From CAWKKW01 sp963850345 (GTDB lineage Bacteria > Acidobacteriota > Terriglobia > Terriglobales > Acidobacteriaceae), in NCBI GenBank assembly GCA_963850345.1, contig CAWKKW010000003.1, positions 62,001 through 126,000 on the forward strand: a DNA stretch of 64,000 nt, read 5' to 3'. Shown one piece after another: positions 17,399 through 27,183 of this stretch (positions within the stretch are counted from its first letter, which is position 1; every line of letters starts with the position of its first letter). The notes under the pieces were generated by a model. The model was not told where the DNA came from, searched no databases, and saw only the letters and a list, made by a program, of their open reading frames with translations. The translations under genes and the position numbers were made by a program.

Positions 17399-20127
17399 GT
17401 TTGCCGCAAAGCGAAAGCGTGGTTTCGACCACGCAGCCTAAGCCGTTACGTCTTTCCGGATCGCAGCCGTTCACGCAGCAGCGCGGCGTCTACATCATGA
17501 TCGGTGAGCGGACCAATGTGGCCGGTTCGCCGAAGTTTGCCAAGCTGATCAAGCAGGGCCAGTACGAAGAAGCGGTGAGCATCGCCCGGCAGCAGGTGGA
17601 GAATGGCGCCAACGTCATCGACATCTGCATGGATGAGGGCATGATTGACGGCGTCGCCGCAATGTCGCGCTATCTGCAGTTGCTGGCGAGCGAGCCCGAG
17701 GTTGCCAAAGTCCCCTTCATGGTGGACTCCTCAAAGTGGGAGGTTATCGAAGCCGGACTGAAATGCCTGCAAGGCAAAGGCATCGTGAACTCTATCTCGC
17801 TCAAAGAGGGCGAAGCAAAGTTTCGGCAGAATGCATCGACGGTTTTGAAGTACGGCGCCGCGGTCGTGGTGATGGCATTCGACGAGCACGGCCAGGCTGC
17901 CACCTATGAAGAGAAGATACGTATCTGCGAACGCGCTTATCGCATTCTGGTGGATGAAGTTGGATTTCCGCCGGAGGACATCATCTTCGATCCGAACATT
18001 CTTACCGTCGCGACTGGCATGGAGGAGCACAACAACTACGCCGTCGACTTCATCAACGCGACCCGCTGGATCAAGGCCAACCTGCCGCATGCCAAGGTAA
18101 GCGGCGGTGTCTCCAACATTTCGTTCAGCTTCCGCGGCAACAACAAGGTGCGTGAGGCCATGCACTCGGCGTTTCTGTATCACGCCATCGGTGCGGGCAT
18201 GGACATGGGCATCGTCAACGCCGGGATGCTGGAAGTGTACGAAGAGATCGAACCGGACCTGAAGGTGCTGGTCGAAGACGTATTGTTGAATCGCCGTCCC
18301 GACGCGACCGAGCGCCTGGTCGATTTCGGCGAGACGCTGAAGAGCGCCGGCACAGTGGTAAGTGAAAAGAAGGCCGAGGAGTGGCGCAACGGCACCGTCG
18401 AGGAGCGCCTTTCGCACGCACTGGTCAAGGGAATTGACACCTACATCGAGATCGATGCCGAAGAAGCGCGCGTGAAGCTGGGTCGGCCCTTGCTGGTGAT
18501 CGAAGGCCCGCTGATGGCCGGCATGAGCGTGGTTGGAGATCTGTTCGGAGCCGGCAAGATGTTTCTGCCGCAGGTGGTGAAGTCCGCGCGCGTGATGAAG
18601 AAGGCAGTCGCTCACCTCACCCCGTTCATGGAAGCGGAGAAGGCCGCCATGGTGGCCTCTGGGCAGGAGGTCAAAGCGCAGGGAAAGATTGTGCTCGCCA
18701 CGGTGAAGGGCGACGTACACGACATCGGCAAAAATATCGTTGGCGTCGTGCTGGCCTGCAACAACTACGAAGTGATCGACATGGGGGTAATGGTCCCCTG
18801 CGAGAAGATTCTTGATCGCGCCAAGGCGGAGAAGGCCGATCTGATTGGGCTGAGTGGGTTGATCACGCCATCGCTCGATGAAATGGTGCACGTGGCCCGC
18901 GAGATGGAGAGGAACGGGTTCAAGGTACCGCTGCTGATCGGCGGCGCCACGACCAGCCGCGCGCATACTGCCATCAAGATTGCCCCACACTATAGCGAAC
19001 CGGTGGTTCACATACTGGACGCAAGCCGGGCGGTGCCAGTGACGACCAGTTTGCTCAGCGATGACGGCAAGGCGGATTTTGTGGCGCAGCATCGTACCGA
19101 GTACGAGGCGCTGCGCAAGGCCCACTCCGCTCCTCGGCAGAGTGTCGTCTCGCTGGAAACGGCTCGCAAGCGGCGCACACCGATCGAGTGGCGTGCCGAA
19201 GATCTTGCGGCTCCTGCGTTCACCGGCGTGCGCGTGCTCGACAACTTTCCGCTTGCCGAACTGCGCGACTTCATTGACTGGACGCCGTTTTTTCACGCAT
19301 GGGGATTGAAGGGAATTTACCCTCGCATTCTTGAACACGAGGATCACGGCGCGCAGGCACAGCAGCTTCTAGCCGAGGGCCAGGCACTGCTCGACACCAT
19401 CATAGAGAAGAACCTGGTGACCGCGCGGGGCGTCTACGGAATGTTTCCGGCAAATGCTGTGGGCGACGATGTGGAGCTCTACACGGACGAGTCGCGCACG
19501 CAGGTCCTGCAGCGATTGCACTTCCTGCGCCAGCAGGCTAATCGCGAAGGCAATGAGCCGTGCCGGTCGCTGGCTGACTTCATCGCGCCGAAACAGACGG
19601 GGCTGCGCGACTCCATCGGCGCATTCGCAGTGACAAGTGGCATCGGCCTGAAGGAACTGTGCGATCGCTTCCGCGCTGAGCACGACGACTACAACGCCAT
19701 CATGGCGGAGGCCCTGGCCGATCGTCTGGCAGAAGCATTCGCGGAATGCCTGCACAAACGCGTTCGCGATGAATGGGGTTACGGCTGCAGCGAGGGTCTC
19801 AGCACCACAGACCTGATCCAGGAGAAGTATCGCGGTATCCGACCAGCGCCTGGTTATCCCGCCTGTCCCGACCATACCGAGAAGGGCTCGCTGTGGAACT
19901 TGCTCGATGTCGAGGCCAACACTGGAATGATCATCACCGAGTCGTTCGCCATGTGGCCCGGTTCGAGCGTAAGCGGCATCTACTTCGCCCACCCGCAGTC
20001 GCGTTATTTCAGTGTGGGAAAGATTGATCGTGACCAGATAGTCGATTATAGCCACCGCAAAGGAATGAGCGTGGCCGAAGTCGAGCGCTGGCTGGGCCCG
20101 AACTTGAACTACGAGCCGGCGGGGTAG
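17395..20127 (+). CDS. metH: Methionine synthase, folate/cobalamin/reactivation modules (split MetH, part 2)
   Basis: A 910-residue protein covering the rest of cobalamin-dependent methionine synthase. In order: pterin-binding domain (from MIGERTNVAGSPKFA to ~residue 320), the helical cap (~340-420), and the B12 domain with the cobalt-ligating His in VKGDVHDIGKN, plus GLSGLITPSLDEM and IGGATTSRAHT. The C-terminal AdoMet reactivation domain has RPAPGYPACPDHTEK and MWPGSSVSGIYFAHP. It transfers methyl from methyltetrahydrofolate via cobalamin to homocysteine bound on part 1. Both proteins together have the full set of MetH motifs. The start lies within an ATGA overlap. Confidence 0.96.
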   Translation: MSLPQSESVVSTTQPKPLRLSGSQPFTQQRGVYIMIGERTNVAGSPKFAKLIKQGQYEEAVSIARQQVENGANVIDICMDEGMIDGVAAMSRYLQLLASEPEVAKVPFMVDSSKWEVIEAGLKCLQGKGIVNSISLKEGEAKFRQNASTVLKYGAAVVVMAFDEHGQAATYEEKIRICERAYRILVDEVGFPPEDIIFDPNILTVATGMEEHNNYAVDFINATRWIKANLPHAKVSGGVSNISFSFRGNNKVREAMHSAFLYHAIGAGMDMGIVNAGMLEVYEEIEPDLKVLVEDVLLNRRPDATERLVDFGETLKSAGTVVSEKKAEEWRNGTVEERLSHALVKGIDTYIEIDAEEARVKLGRPLLVIEGPLMAGMSVVGDLFGAGKMFLPQVVKSARVMKKAVAHLTPFMEAEKAAMVASGQEVKAQGKIVLATVKGDVHDIGKNIVGVVLACNNYEVIDMGVMVPCEKILDRAKAEKADLIGLSGLITPSLDEMVHVAREMERNGFKVPLLIGGATTSRAHTAIKIAPHYSEPVVHILDASRAVPVTTSLLSDDGKADFVAQHRTEYEALRKAHSAPRQSVVSLETARKRRTPIEWRAEDLAAPAFTGVRVLDNFPLAELRDFIDWTPFFHAWGLKGIYPRILEHEDHGAQAQQLLAEGQALLDTIIEKNLVTARGVYGMFPANAVGDDVELYTDESRTQVLQRLHFLRQQANREGNEPCRSLADFIAPKQTGLRDSIGAFAVTSGIGLKELCDRFRAEHDDYNAIMAEALADRLAEAFAECLHKRVRDEWGYGCSEGLSTTDLIQEKYRGIRPAPGYPACPDHTEKGSLWNLLDVEANTGMIITESFAMWPGSSVSGIYFAHPQSRYFSVGKIDRDQIVDYSHRKGMSVAEVERWLGPNLNYEPAG

Positions 20128-20322
20128 AGGCTGGTTTAGTTCATCACTCGGCTCTTCGGTCGGCAAGACGAGCGGAGGACAACTAGGGACGCTGCATGGC
20201 GGCCCTTACCGATGCCTCATCATACATAGCGTAGGCTGCATGAGGTTTGGAACTTTTCGCGTCGGTGGTTTCGACTTCGAGCGCATGAGAGCCGTCTGCT
20301 GTACACGCTGACCGTCTTATGT

Positions 20323-20508
20323 TCAGGCCGATCGGTCGGCGAACACATGGGCCCTGTGAGGTTGCACGGTGACCGGCATCTGGAGTTGCATTCGCAATCG
20401 TTCGTTCTTCGCGAGTAGTTCGCACACGATGACTTCCAGATTCTTTGCCCGGCACTCCCAGTAGTCTCGTTCCGTTCTGAGTTCATTTTCGAAACAGTCC
20501 AGTATCAT
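20323..20508 (-). CDS. Small hypothetical protein, coiled-coil-like
   Basis: A 61-residue frame starting MILDCFENELRTERDYW, preceded by CCGGAG six bases before the ATG. Residues 5-45 are charged and heptad-like (ELRTERDYWECRAKNLEVIVCELLAKNERLRMQL), so a helical or coiled-coil protein is plausible. No family is recognised. The good ribosome-binding site is the main reason to list it. It is convergent with metH, separated by ~195 bp that hold nothing else recognisable. Confidence 0.45.
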   Translation of the reverse strand: MILDCFENELRTERDYWECRAKNLEVIVCELLAKNERLRMQLQMPVTVQPHRAHVFADRSA

Positions 20509-20870
20509 CTGAAACTCCGGTTTGGCTGATGGGGGTCTTTCCTGTTTCCGATCGCGGGTTCAACATATCTCGCCGCCAGAGGTGGAGAGTGTCTTACCAG
20601 TGAAGACTAGCCACTTCCCAAGACTGGAAACAGCCCCGATGGAGTATTTAGGAGATACCCCTTTGGAGAAAACACCAGCGAGGACAGTGGCACAAAGTTC
20701 CAGGGACTAGCATCGTGCGCACGCGTCATGCGGGGAGCCGTGCTTGGATGTGATCGCCCGCGCGCAGAGGGTGCGAGTAGTTGCCCTTCGTGTGGCATTA
20801 CCTTCGGAGAGACGGCGGCGGTCGTACCGAAGTACGGCCGCTGCCAGCCCACCAACTTGCACTTCGCTGC
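20509..20870. other. Intergenic region without recognised features
   Basis: These 362 bases lie between a small hypothetical gene and the ferritin-like gene, both on the minus strand. No tRNA, terminator with T-run, or credible frame was found on either strand. Confidence 0.5.
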
Positions 20871-21983
20871 CTAGCGTACTCGACTGGCTGCGTCCGCCTC
20901 TTCGGCAAGCCCCAGGAAATTTCGCAGGAATTCTCGCGACTGCCCGTTGAACAAGCCGTCTCCGGTGAAACTCTTCACGGTCGCGACTGCACCGCCGAAC
21001 CTGTCGTCGATGGGCCGGATCACGGCGCAATGAGGAAGATCCTTGCGAATGAATTCGCATGGCACGGGGAAGATCAGATTGGTTTGGAAGAGCGGGCCGC
21101 CTGGATCGTTGTTGAAATCAGGAAACGTGAGGCCATGATCTGTAACAGGCGTCTGAGAATTATCGAAACTGAATGGAGGACCTTGCACAGCGTTCCCCGC
21201 AAAGTCGACCCACTCCAAAAAATGTGCCACTTCGTCTCCGCCGATTCCGAGGATGATTTTGAGAACCTCTGCGTGTTTCGCCTTCTGGGCAAGGCTGGCA
21301 TAGAGACTGGAGCCGCCCTGCTCGATGTAGCCGAAGTGAAATGCCGCTGTGTTCGCGATTGCCTGGATGTGGTTTGCGTCGACGAAGTCTGAGTCCGTCC
21401 TGGGAATGGCGGGCCGGTCCACAATCTTGATGGCCTGCGGGAAGCTTGCTCCAAAGTCAGGACTGCTGACGCTGCGGTAGCGAGTGTACCAGCTTGTGTC
21501 CACGTCCAGGTGCATGAGGTTGGTGAGACGCCCGATGTTTTCAGCTCCGGTTGCCGTGCTGCCTTGCAAGGTCCGGAATGCGTCGAAATCGACAGGGTCA
21601 GCGCCCTTCGACTCCAGGTAAGCGTTGAGAAAGGTGGCGTGGCTAATCTCGTCAATCGTGTTACTCGAGATATACTGCGGCCCATCGCCGTCAAGAAACG
21701 CAAAGGCAAGTTGGTAGTTGTTCTGGGCGCCTTGCGAGGCTCCGCCGAGTTCTGCGTACTGCTGCCACAGGTCGCTCTCAATCAGCTCCGCGGCTGCGAG
21801 AAATCGTAGAATCGCGACGTCTCCTTTCGTCAGTGCTTCATGCTCGTCCCGATCCTCGCCCAGAGCAGGTTTGACGTTCCCTAGCAGAGCGCCGGCTGTC
21901 AGAGCTCCGGCTGTGATCATTCCCATGGTCAAAAATCCACGACGGTTCGGTCGTAGTTCCTTGGCGTTGTTCAATTCACTCAT
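20871..21983 (-). CDS. Ferritin-like domain protein with Tat signal
   Basis: The start at 21983 follows AGGAGAAGCT; the frame extends further upstream without a ribosome-binding site. The 370-residue product has a twin-arginine signal (PNRRGFLTMGMITAGALTAGALLG), so it should be exported folded, as expected for a metal protein. The mature part has two four-helix-bundle hallmarks: Glu-rich ELIESDLWQQYAE, and two ExxH motifs, EISH and EVAH (DEISHATFLNAYLES, GDEVAHFLEWVDF). These would bind a di-iron centre. Many such proteins in Acidobacteriota lack a known role; iron storage or oxidase activity is possible. It is divergent from the TIGR03118 gene. Confidence 0.85.
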   Translation of the reverse strand: MSELNNAKELRPNRRGFLTMGMITAGALTAGALLGNVKPALGEDRDEHEALTKGDVAILRFLAAAELIESDLWQQYAELGGASQGAQNNYQLAFAFLDGDGPQYISSNTIDEISHATFLNAYLESKGADPVDFDAFRTLQGSTATGAENIGRLTNLMHLDVDTSWYTRYRSVSSPDFGASFPQAIKIVDRPAIPRTDSDFVDANHIQAIANTAAFHFGYIEQGGSSLYASLAQKAKHAEVLKIILGIGGDEVAHFLEWVDFAGNAVQGPPFSFDNSQTPVTDHGLTFPDFNNDPGGPLFQTNLIFPVPCEFIRKDLPHCAVIRPIDDRFGGAVATVKSFTGDGLFNGQSREFLRNFLGLAEEADAASRVR

Positions 21984-22252
21984 AGCTTCTCCTCGTTGAT
22001 CCTCAGTGGCTTCCGCGCATCGGCGCGTGATTGTGACAACCCACATCCAGCGGATTTATTCCATCCGAGCCTTCCTGGTTTTCAGAGGAGATGAATGAGT
22101 ATCTACGGCATCGGCTTATACCGCTGCATGAGTCACAAGCGCTGGAATAAATACCAGCATCCGCAGTTCAATCTCATGACTGCGCGACCCATATAGACGG
22201 AGGATCGTCTTCGCTCGCGCAGATCCTGTTTTACAAACGAGGTTAGATCGGA

Positions 22253-23857
22253 ATGCTCCGGCAGATGCAACGCCTTGCTCCACTTCTGCTCTTGCCGTCT
22301 CTGGCCCTTGCGCAGAACGGTAACCGTTACACGCAGTCCAACTTAATTTCAGACGGCTTTATCAAAGCGCAACAGACTGATCCCAAGATGATCAACCCGT
22401 GGGGCGTCGCCATCGGCGCACAGACTCCGTTCTGGATCAACGCCGCAGGCTCGGGTTTGTCTGAGGTGTACGACGGCGGCGGCAATGAACAGTTCGTAGT
22501 CACCATACCGGGAGGCTCCAAGAGCACGGGGAGTGGCTCGCCCAGCGGGATCGCCTTTAACTCTTCGACGACGGATTTCGCACTGAAGCAGGGAGGATCC
22601 GCACTGTTCATCTTCGCTTCCCTGGACGGAGTCATTTCGGGTTGGAACGCAAGCATAACCGATGCTCAGGTCGTGGTGGATAACTCCGCCAACGGCGCCG
22701 TCTATACCGGGGTTGCTATTGATAACAACGGCGCAGGCAATTTCATCCTGGCGGCCAACTTCGCCGCGAACGAAATTGACGTGTTTGACAACGAGTTCGC
22801 ACGCATCAGCTTGAGCGGCAAATTCATTGATCCGGCGTTGCCTACGGGCTACGCCCCATTCAACGTGCACGTATTGAATGACCTTGTGTACGTGATGTAT
22901 GCCATGCAGACGCCGGGCGGAGGACCTGCAACCCCTGGGGCAGGAGCGGGATTCGTAAGCGTCTTTGATACAAATGGTAATTTTCTGCATTGCGCTATTT
23001 CTGGGGGAAATTTGAACGCTCCGTGGGGCATTGCGCTCGCCCCGGCAGGCTTTGGAGCCTTCGGCGGAGACCTTCTCGTCGGGAACTTCGGCGATGGTAC
23101 GATCAACGCCTTCGATCCGGTAACCTTCGCGCTCAAGGGCCAGTTGCAGGATGCAACCGGAAAGCCCATCGTCAACGATCATCTGTGGGAGATCCTCTTC
23201 GGAGGCAAAGGTACCGGCGACCCGAATACGCTGTACTTTTCGGCAGGTGTCAACGATGAAAAGAATGGTCTCTTCGGCGCGATTACCGCGACGGCGCCGG
23301 CGGCCACCGGCGATTTCACCATTGATGTTTCCGCTCCCGCGTTAACTCTGACCAACGGCGCTTCCGGGACGCTACAAGTCACAGTTGCGCCTACGAATGG
23401 CTTTAGCTCGCCGGTCATCTTGAGTGTTTCGGGGCTGCCAAGCGGTCTCACCTTCCAAGTCTCTCCCAGCGCCGTGATCCCGACCTCGGGTAAGGCAGTC
23501 ACCTCAACCTTGACGATTTCCGGCAGTGGTAGCCCCACCCCGCCAGTGAACCCCTACTCGGCGAGGCTGCATGGTTCTTTCATTGCTCAAGGAATCATCG
23601 CGAGTGGCTTGCTTCCGCTGAGGCTGGCGGGCCTTCTTCCAATCTGGAGTCGTCGCCGCCGGGTTGCGAAATTCGTCTCGATGCTGGGCGGGTCATTGTC
23701 CCTGCTCGCGGTCATGATCGTGCTGCAAGGATGCGGGGGCTCGTCCAGATCCGCAACACCCGTGCCTCCTGTCGCTCCTGGAACTTCGACGGTCACTGTG
23801 ACCGCGAGTGCCGGCAGCATTCAACACGCGACGACCTTCGTGCTGACAGTGGAATAG
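22253..23857 (+). CDS. TIGR03118 family secreted beta-propeller protein
   Basis: A 534-residue protein with a signal peptide (LAPLLLLPSLALAQN). Residues ~25-355 form the TIGR03118 repeat: SNLISDG, MINPWGVAIG, SGLSEVYDGGG, and repeated GIAL/NGDL-type blades. Residues ~365-430 resemble an immunoglobulin-like or bacterial Ig-type domain (TLQVTVAPTNGFSSPVILSVSGLPSGL). The C-terminus holds a basic cluster (WSRRRRVAKF), a hydrophobic segment and LQGCGGSS, then another beta stretch ending HATTFVLTVE. This tail type recurs in Acidobacteriota exported proteins and may be a sorting or anchoring module. The function of the propeller is not known. Confidence 0.85.
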   Translation: MLRQMQRLAPLLLLPSLALAQNGNRYTQSNLISDGFIKAQQTDPKMINPWGVAIGAQTPFWINAAGSGLSEVYDGGGNEQFVVTIPGGSKSTGSGSPSGIAFNSSTTDFALKQGGSALFIFASLDGVISGWNASITDAQVVVDNSANGAVYTGVAIDNNGAGNFILAANFAANEIDVFDNEFARISLSGKFIDPALPTGYAPFNVHVLNDLVYVMYAMQTPGGGPATPGAGAGFVSVFDTNGNFLHCAISGGNLNAPWGIALAPAGFGAFGGDLLVGNFGDGTINAFDPVTFALKGQLQDATGKPIVNDHLWEILFGGKGTGDPNTLYFSAGVNDEKNGLFGAITATAPAATGDFTIDVSAPALTLTNGASGTLQVTVAPTNGFSSPVILSVSGLPSGLTFQVSPSAVIPTSGKAVTSTLTISGSGSPTPPVNPYSARLHGSFIAQGIIASGLLPLRLAGLLPIWSRRRRVAKFVSMLGGSLSLLAVMIVLQGCGGSSRSATPVPPVAPGTSTVTVTASAGSIQHATTFVLTVE

Positions 23858-24208
23858 GGGCCAACACTTCCGGCCGGGTCCATTGGAAGCGATGGGCTCG
23901 GCCAGTAAAGACCTGGATCACGGCTAGCTTTGGGAAAGGGAACCTATGCCAACTCGGACGGTTGTTGGCTGCCGAGGAGGAGAACAGCCCCGCTCCCGCA
24001 AGCTGGCCTAAAATTTTTTGAGGATGCAAGGTAAGCGGTTCCGATGCGTTTGCACGTGGCGCTCCACCTGGGTCAATACCCACGAGAGGAGCGAACATCG
24101 CTAATCGTGATTTGAAGCAAGCATTGATTGGAGGCAGGCGGCGAAAAGTGTCACACGATGTGTAACAAGCGTGCCCTTGCATTTGATTCTGAATGCGTTG
24201 AGGGGGAC
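23858..24208. other. Intergenic region without recognised features
   Basis: These 351 bases between the TIGR03118 gene and tRNA-Ser contain short frames only, none with a ribosome-binding site or family-like residues. Confidence 0.5.
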
Positions 24209-24302
<94 letters not shown>

Positions 24303-24506
24303 GGCTACGCTGCTCGGATTATAGCCGAAGCCGCTTCACGCTGACCAAAATCCGCGGCCGCCTGCCCTCTCACCCTTCGTTTTGCTCGGGTCGCGGCTAC
24401 CCCTTCCGCAGGGGCTGCGCATCGTAACAAGGGTGGCCGGTTAACCAGGCGACGGGGCTCTACCCCGCCACATGAGAACAGCGCCTCCGGCTGCAGGGGA
24501 TGAGAA

Positions 24507-25646
24507 ATGATGGCACCAAACAATTGGAGCAGTGAAGAACAGGGTTCCACCGCAGCGGAAAACAGCGAAGTCGTCGTTGGGTTGTTTCAGTCAGGAGAGG
24601 ACGCTCATCAGGCGATTCTCCAGTTGCAGTCAGAAGGTTTCAGTGCGAGCCAGATCGGCGCTGCCTTCCGCTCAGAAGGAAGCTCCAGCCGTGAATTCAG
24701 CGGCGGCCAGAACACCGGTGGCGCAGGCGCTTCAGGCTCGATGAGTCAGGCAGGCAAAGAGATTGGCGGCAACCGCAACGCCGGGACAGTCGCTGCAGGC
24801 TCTGGAGCAGCGGGTGCGGCTTCTGACACCTCTACCGTCACGGCGACGGGCCTCTCGCCGGGCTCGGGCACACCTAGAACCGGCATCGGCCGCCTGATAC
24901 CCGAGATACCGACCAACGCGATCCATCAGACCGAGTCCGCCCCAATCCAATCTTCTGCGGAAATCCCTGGCGCGTCGTCGGTCATGCCACCGGCTGTTTC
25001 GCCGATGCAGTCCGGCACTTCGAGCGCTGGCCTCCCGATGGCGGATACAGAGGCAGGTGTTCGCGAGATGGGCAGCGCCTACTCCCAGCGGAGCGAGGGT
25101 TTCCTGGAAGGTGATACCTCGGGCGAGCACACACACCATGCAGGTGGTTGGTGGGAAAAGCTGAAGCACGTATTCGGCGCAGGCGATGACGAGGGGCGAA
25201 GCAGCTCTTCAGACCCTGTCTTGTCGACTGAGCGCGACCGTGAAGCCGAGAGCAAGAAGTTCGGGACCGGAGAGGGGCACCTGAACCTGGGCGAACCAAC
25301 TTCCGCAATGACGCCAGGATCGAGCGATTTCGAGTACTCCGGGCTGCAGTTTGAGAACTCCTTCTCGAGCATGGGCATTCCCGCGGAGCGCGCGCGATTC
25401 CTCGCCCGCGAAATTGGCAGAGGCGGCGCAATCGTCACCGTGATGGCAGGGCTGCGCGTCACGGAAGCAGAACGGGTGCTGGAGCAGAATCATGCGCGGA
25501 TTCGGCATGAAGAGGCACTCGAAGGCAACAGCGGCTACTCCGAAAGCGAATCAGGTTCAGGTCGCGTGGAGTTATTCGGAAGCCTGCTGCGTTCGTATCG
25601 CGAACAGGACAAAACGCCGGACTACACCAACCGCCGAGCCTCCTAA
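24507..25646 (+). CDS. General stress protein 17M/YflT-like domain protein with large insert
   Basis: A 379-residue protein. Residues 22-55 (VVVGLFQSGEDAHQAILQL then GFSASQIG) match the first half of the YflT/GSP17M domain. The second half is only found near the C-terminus (FSSMGIPAERARFLAREIG, then GGAIVTVMAGL and AERVLEQNHARIRHE). Between them lie about 240 Ser/Gly/Thr-rich residues of low complexity. The domain is associated with general stress responses in Gram-positives, and here the role is unknown. AGGGGATGAG precedes the ATG. A strong terminator lies 40 bases after the stop. Confidence 0.7.
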   Translation: MMAPNNWSSEEQGSTAAENSEVVVGLFQSGEDAHQAILQLQSEGFSASQIGAAFRSEGSSSREFSGGQNTGGAGASGSMSQAGKEIGGNRNAGTVAAGSGAAGAASDTSTVTATGLSPGSGTPRTGIGRLIPEIPTNAIHQTESAPIQSSAEIPGASSVMPPAVSPMQSGTSSAGLPMADTEAGVREMGSAYSQRSEGFLEGDTSGEHTHHAGGWWEKLKHVFGAGDDEGRSSSSDPVLSTERDREAESKKFGTGEGHLNLGEPTSAMTPGSSDFEYSGLQFENSFSSMGIPAERARFLAREIGRGGAIVTVMAGLRVTEAERVLEQNHARIRHEEALEGNSGYSESESGSGRVELFGSLLRSYREQDKTPDYTNRRAS

Positions 25647-25688
25647 GTAGCTTTGGCTCGCGCTTGAATCAAACGTTGTAGCAGCACG

Positions 25689-25729
25689 AGGAGCGGTTTT
25701 GCTCAAGGCAAAGCCGCTTCTCATTTTTA
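25689..25729 (+). terminator. Rho-independent terminator
   Basis: AGGAGCGGTTTTGC pairs with GCAAAGCCGCTTC around a short TCAAG loop and is followed by CATTTTT. It ends the transcript of the preceding stress-type gene. Confidence 0.8.
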
Positions 25730-25817
25730 GTCGTATTCCCTTTCTATTTCTCGCCTGGTTTCAGATACATTTTTCTAAGCCATTTGAAGGAGCAAGCCAG
25801 TAAACCCACTTACCCGA

Positions 25818-27176
25818 ATGCAACCTAGGCGATCTGGCAATCTGCGCAAGATGCGGATGCTCCCTCTCGCTGCGGCGACCTACTTCATGGTCTCGGGCGG
25901 CCCGTACGCCATTGAAGATATTCTGGGCGGCGCGGGCTACCTGAAGGCTCTCATTCTGCTGCTGGTATTGCCGCTGGTCTGGTGTCTGCCCACCACGCTC
26001 ATGATCGGAGAACTCGCCAGTTCCATCCCCGCTGAGGGTGGCTTCTACGTGTGGGTGCGTCGAGCGCTGGGACCGTTCTGGGGGTTTCAAGAGGCCTGGC
26101 TTTCCCTCACCGCCAGCATCTTCGACATGGCGATCTACCCTACGTTTTTTGTTCTGTACCTGGGTAAGCTTTTTCCAGCCTGGACGGCCGGACCGCGGGC
26201 GGGATTGTGGGCCTTGGCGGTGGTCGCAGTGTGTTGCGTTTGGAACCTTTGGGGTGCGCCTGCAGTCGGTGATGGATCCGTCGGCCTGTTTCTCGCGCTG
26301 ACTTCTCCCTTTGTGTTGATCGTGTTGCTGGCGCTGTGGCGGGCGTGGCATGCACCGGTTCACGGTGTGTCGCTTGGTTCACCTCCCGGCGCGAGCATCG
26401 AGACCGCTATTCTCGTTGCGTTGTGGAACTACATGGGTTGGGACAATGCTTCGACCGTTGCCCAGGAGGTCGAGAACCCACAGCGCACGTATCCGCGCGC
26501 CATGGTTCTCAGCACTTTGATGGTGGCGCTGAGCTACATCGTTCCGCTGGCTGCGCTCGGGCTCGCCGGATTTTCGCCAGTCAACTTCACCACCGGATCC
26601 TGGACCGACACCGCGCGTACGTTGGGCGGACCGTGGCTGGGTGTTGCCGTCGTGCTGGGTGGAACCCTGAGCGGGCTCGGCATGTTCAACGCGCTGATGT
26701 TGTCGTACACGCGCCTGCCTCTCACCTTGGCGGAAGACGGCATGCTTCCATCATGGATGGCGATCAAGAACCGCCGCGGAGTTCCCGTCCTGGCCATCGG
26801 AATCTGCGGCCTGGCGTGGGCTCTGGCGCTGCGATTCACCTTTGAGCGGTTGATCTCGATCGACCTGATGCTCTATGGCGCCAGCCTCATTCTGGAGTTC
26901 ATTGCCCTCGTAGTTCTGCGCATCAAGGAACCGAATCTGGAGAGGCCATTCCGCGTTGGCAACCTGGCGATGGCAATTGCGATTGGGATCGGGCCGACCG
27001 CGATGATCGTCTTTGCCATGTATGCGGCTCGCGACGAGCGGATGGCAGGGATGCCGGCCCTGCTCTTTGCGCTGCTGGTGGCGAGCGCAGGTCCGGGCTT
27101 CTACTGGATCTCGGGAAGGATTTGGGGCGGGCGACCTCGGCAAGAGGTCGCCGTCTTCGATGTATCCGGAGACTAA
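25818..27176 (+). CDS. APC family amino acid/polyamine permease
   Basis: A 452-residue inner-membrane transporter with about 12 hydrophobic segments. The first is MLPLAAATYFMVSGGPYAIEDILGGAG, where the SGGPYxIED motif of the APC substrate site is clear. Others include WCLPTTLMIGELASSIPAEGGFYVWV and NYMGWDNASTVAQEVENPQRTYP, typical of the LAT/polyamine transporter branch. Predicted substrates are amino acids or polyamines; no specificity can be read. No strong ribosome-binding site is seen. The gene is convergent with ppa and only seven bases from its end. Confidence 0.88.
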   Translation: MQPRRSGNLRKMRMLPLAAATYFMVSGGPYAIEDILGGAGYLKALILLLVLPLVWCLPTTLMIGELASSIPAEGGFYVWVRRALGPFWGFQEAWLSLTASIFDMAIYPTFFVLYLGKLFPAWTAGPRAGLWALAVVAVCCVWNLWGAPAVGDGSVGLFLALTSPFVLIVLLALWRAWHAPVHGVSLGSPPGASIETAILVALWNYMGWDNASTVAQEVENPQRTYPRAMVLSTLMVALSYIVPLAALGLAGFSPVNFTTGSWTDTARTLGGPWLGVAVVLGGTLSGLGMFNALMLSYTRLPLTLAEDGMLPSWMAIKNRRGVPVLAIGICGLAWALALRFTFERLISIDLMLYGASLILEFIALVVLRIKEPNLERPFRVGNLAMAIAIGIGPTAMIVFAMYAARDERMAGMPALLFALLVASAGPGFYWISGRIWGGRPRQEVAVFDVSGD

Positions 27177-27183
27177 ACGCTGC

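Noticed and set aside
17731..19347. A 538-residue open frame on the minus strand inside metH
   Set aside because: It is antisense to highly conserved metH modules, has no ribosome-binding site and no family-like residues. Long antisense frames are common in GC-rich genes.
20183..20455. Longer frames around the small gene at 20323-20508
   Set aside because: They lack the good ribosome-binding site seen for the 61-residue frame and are not family-like.
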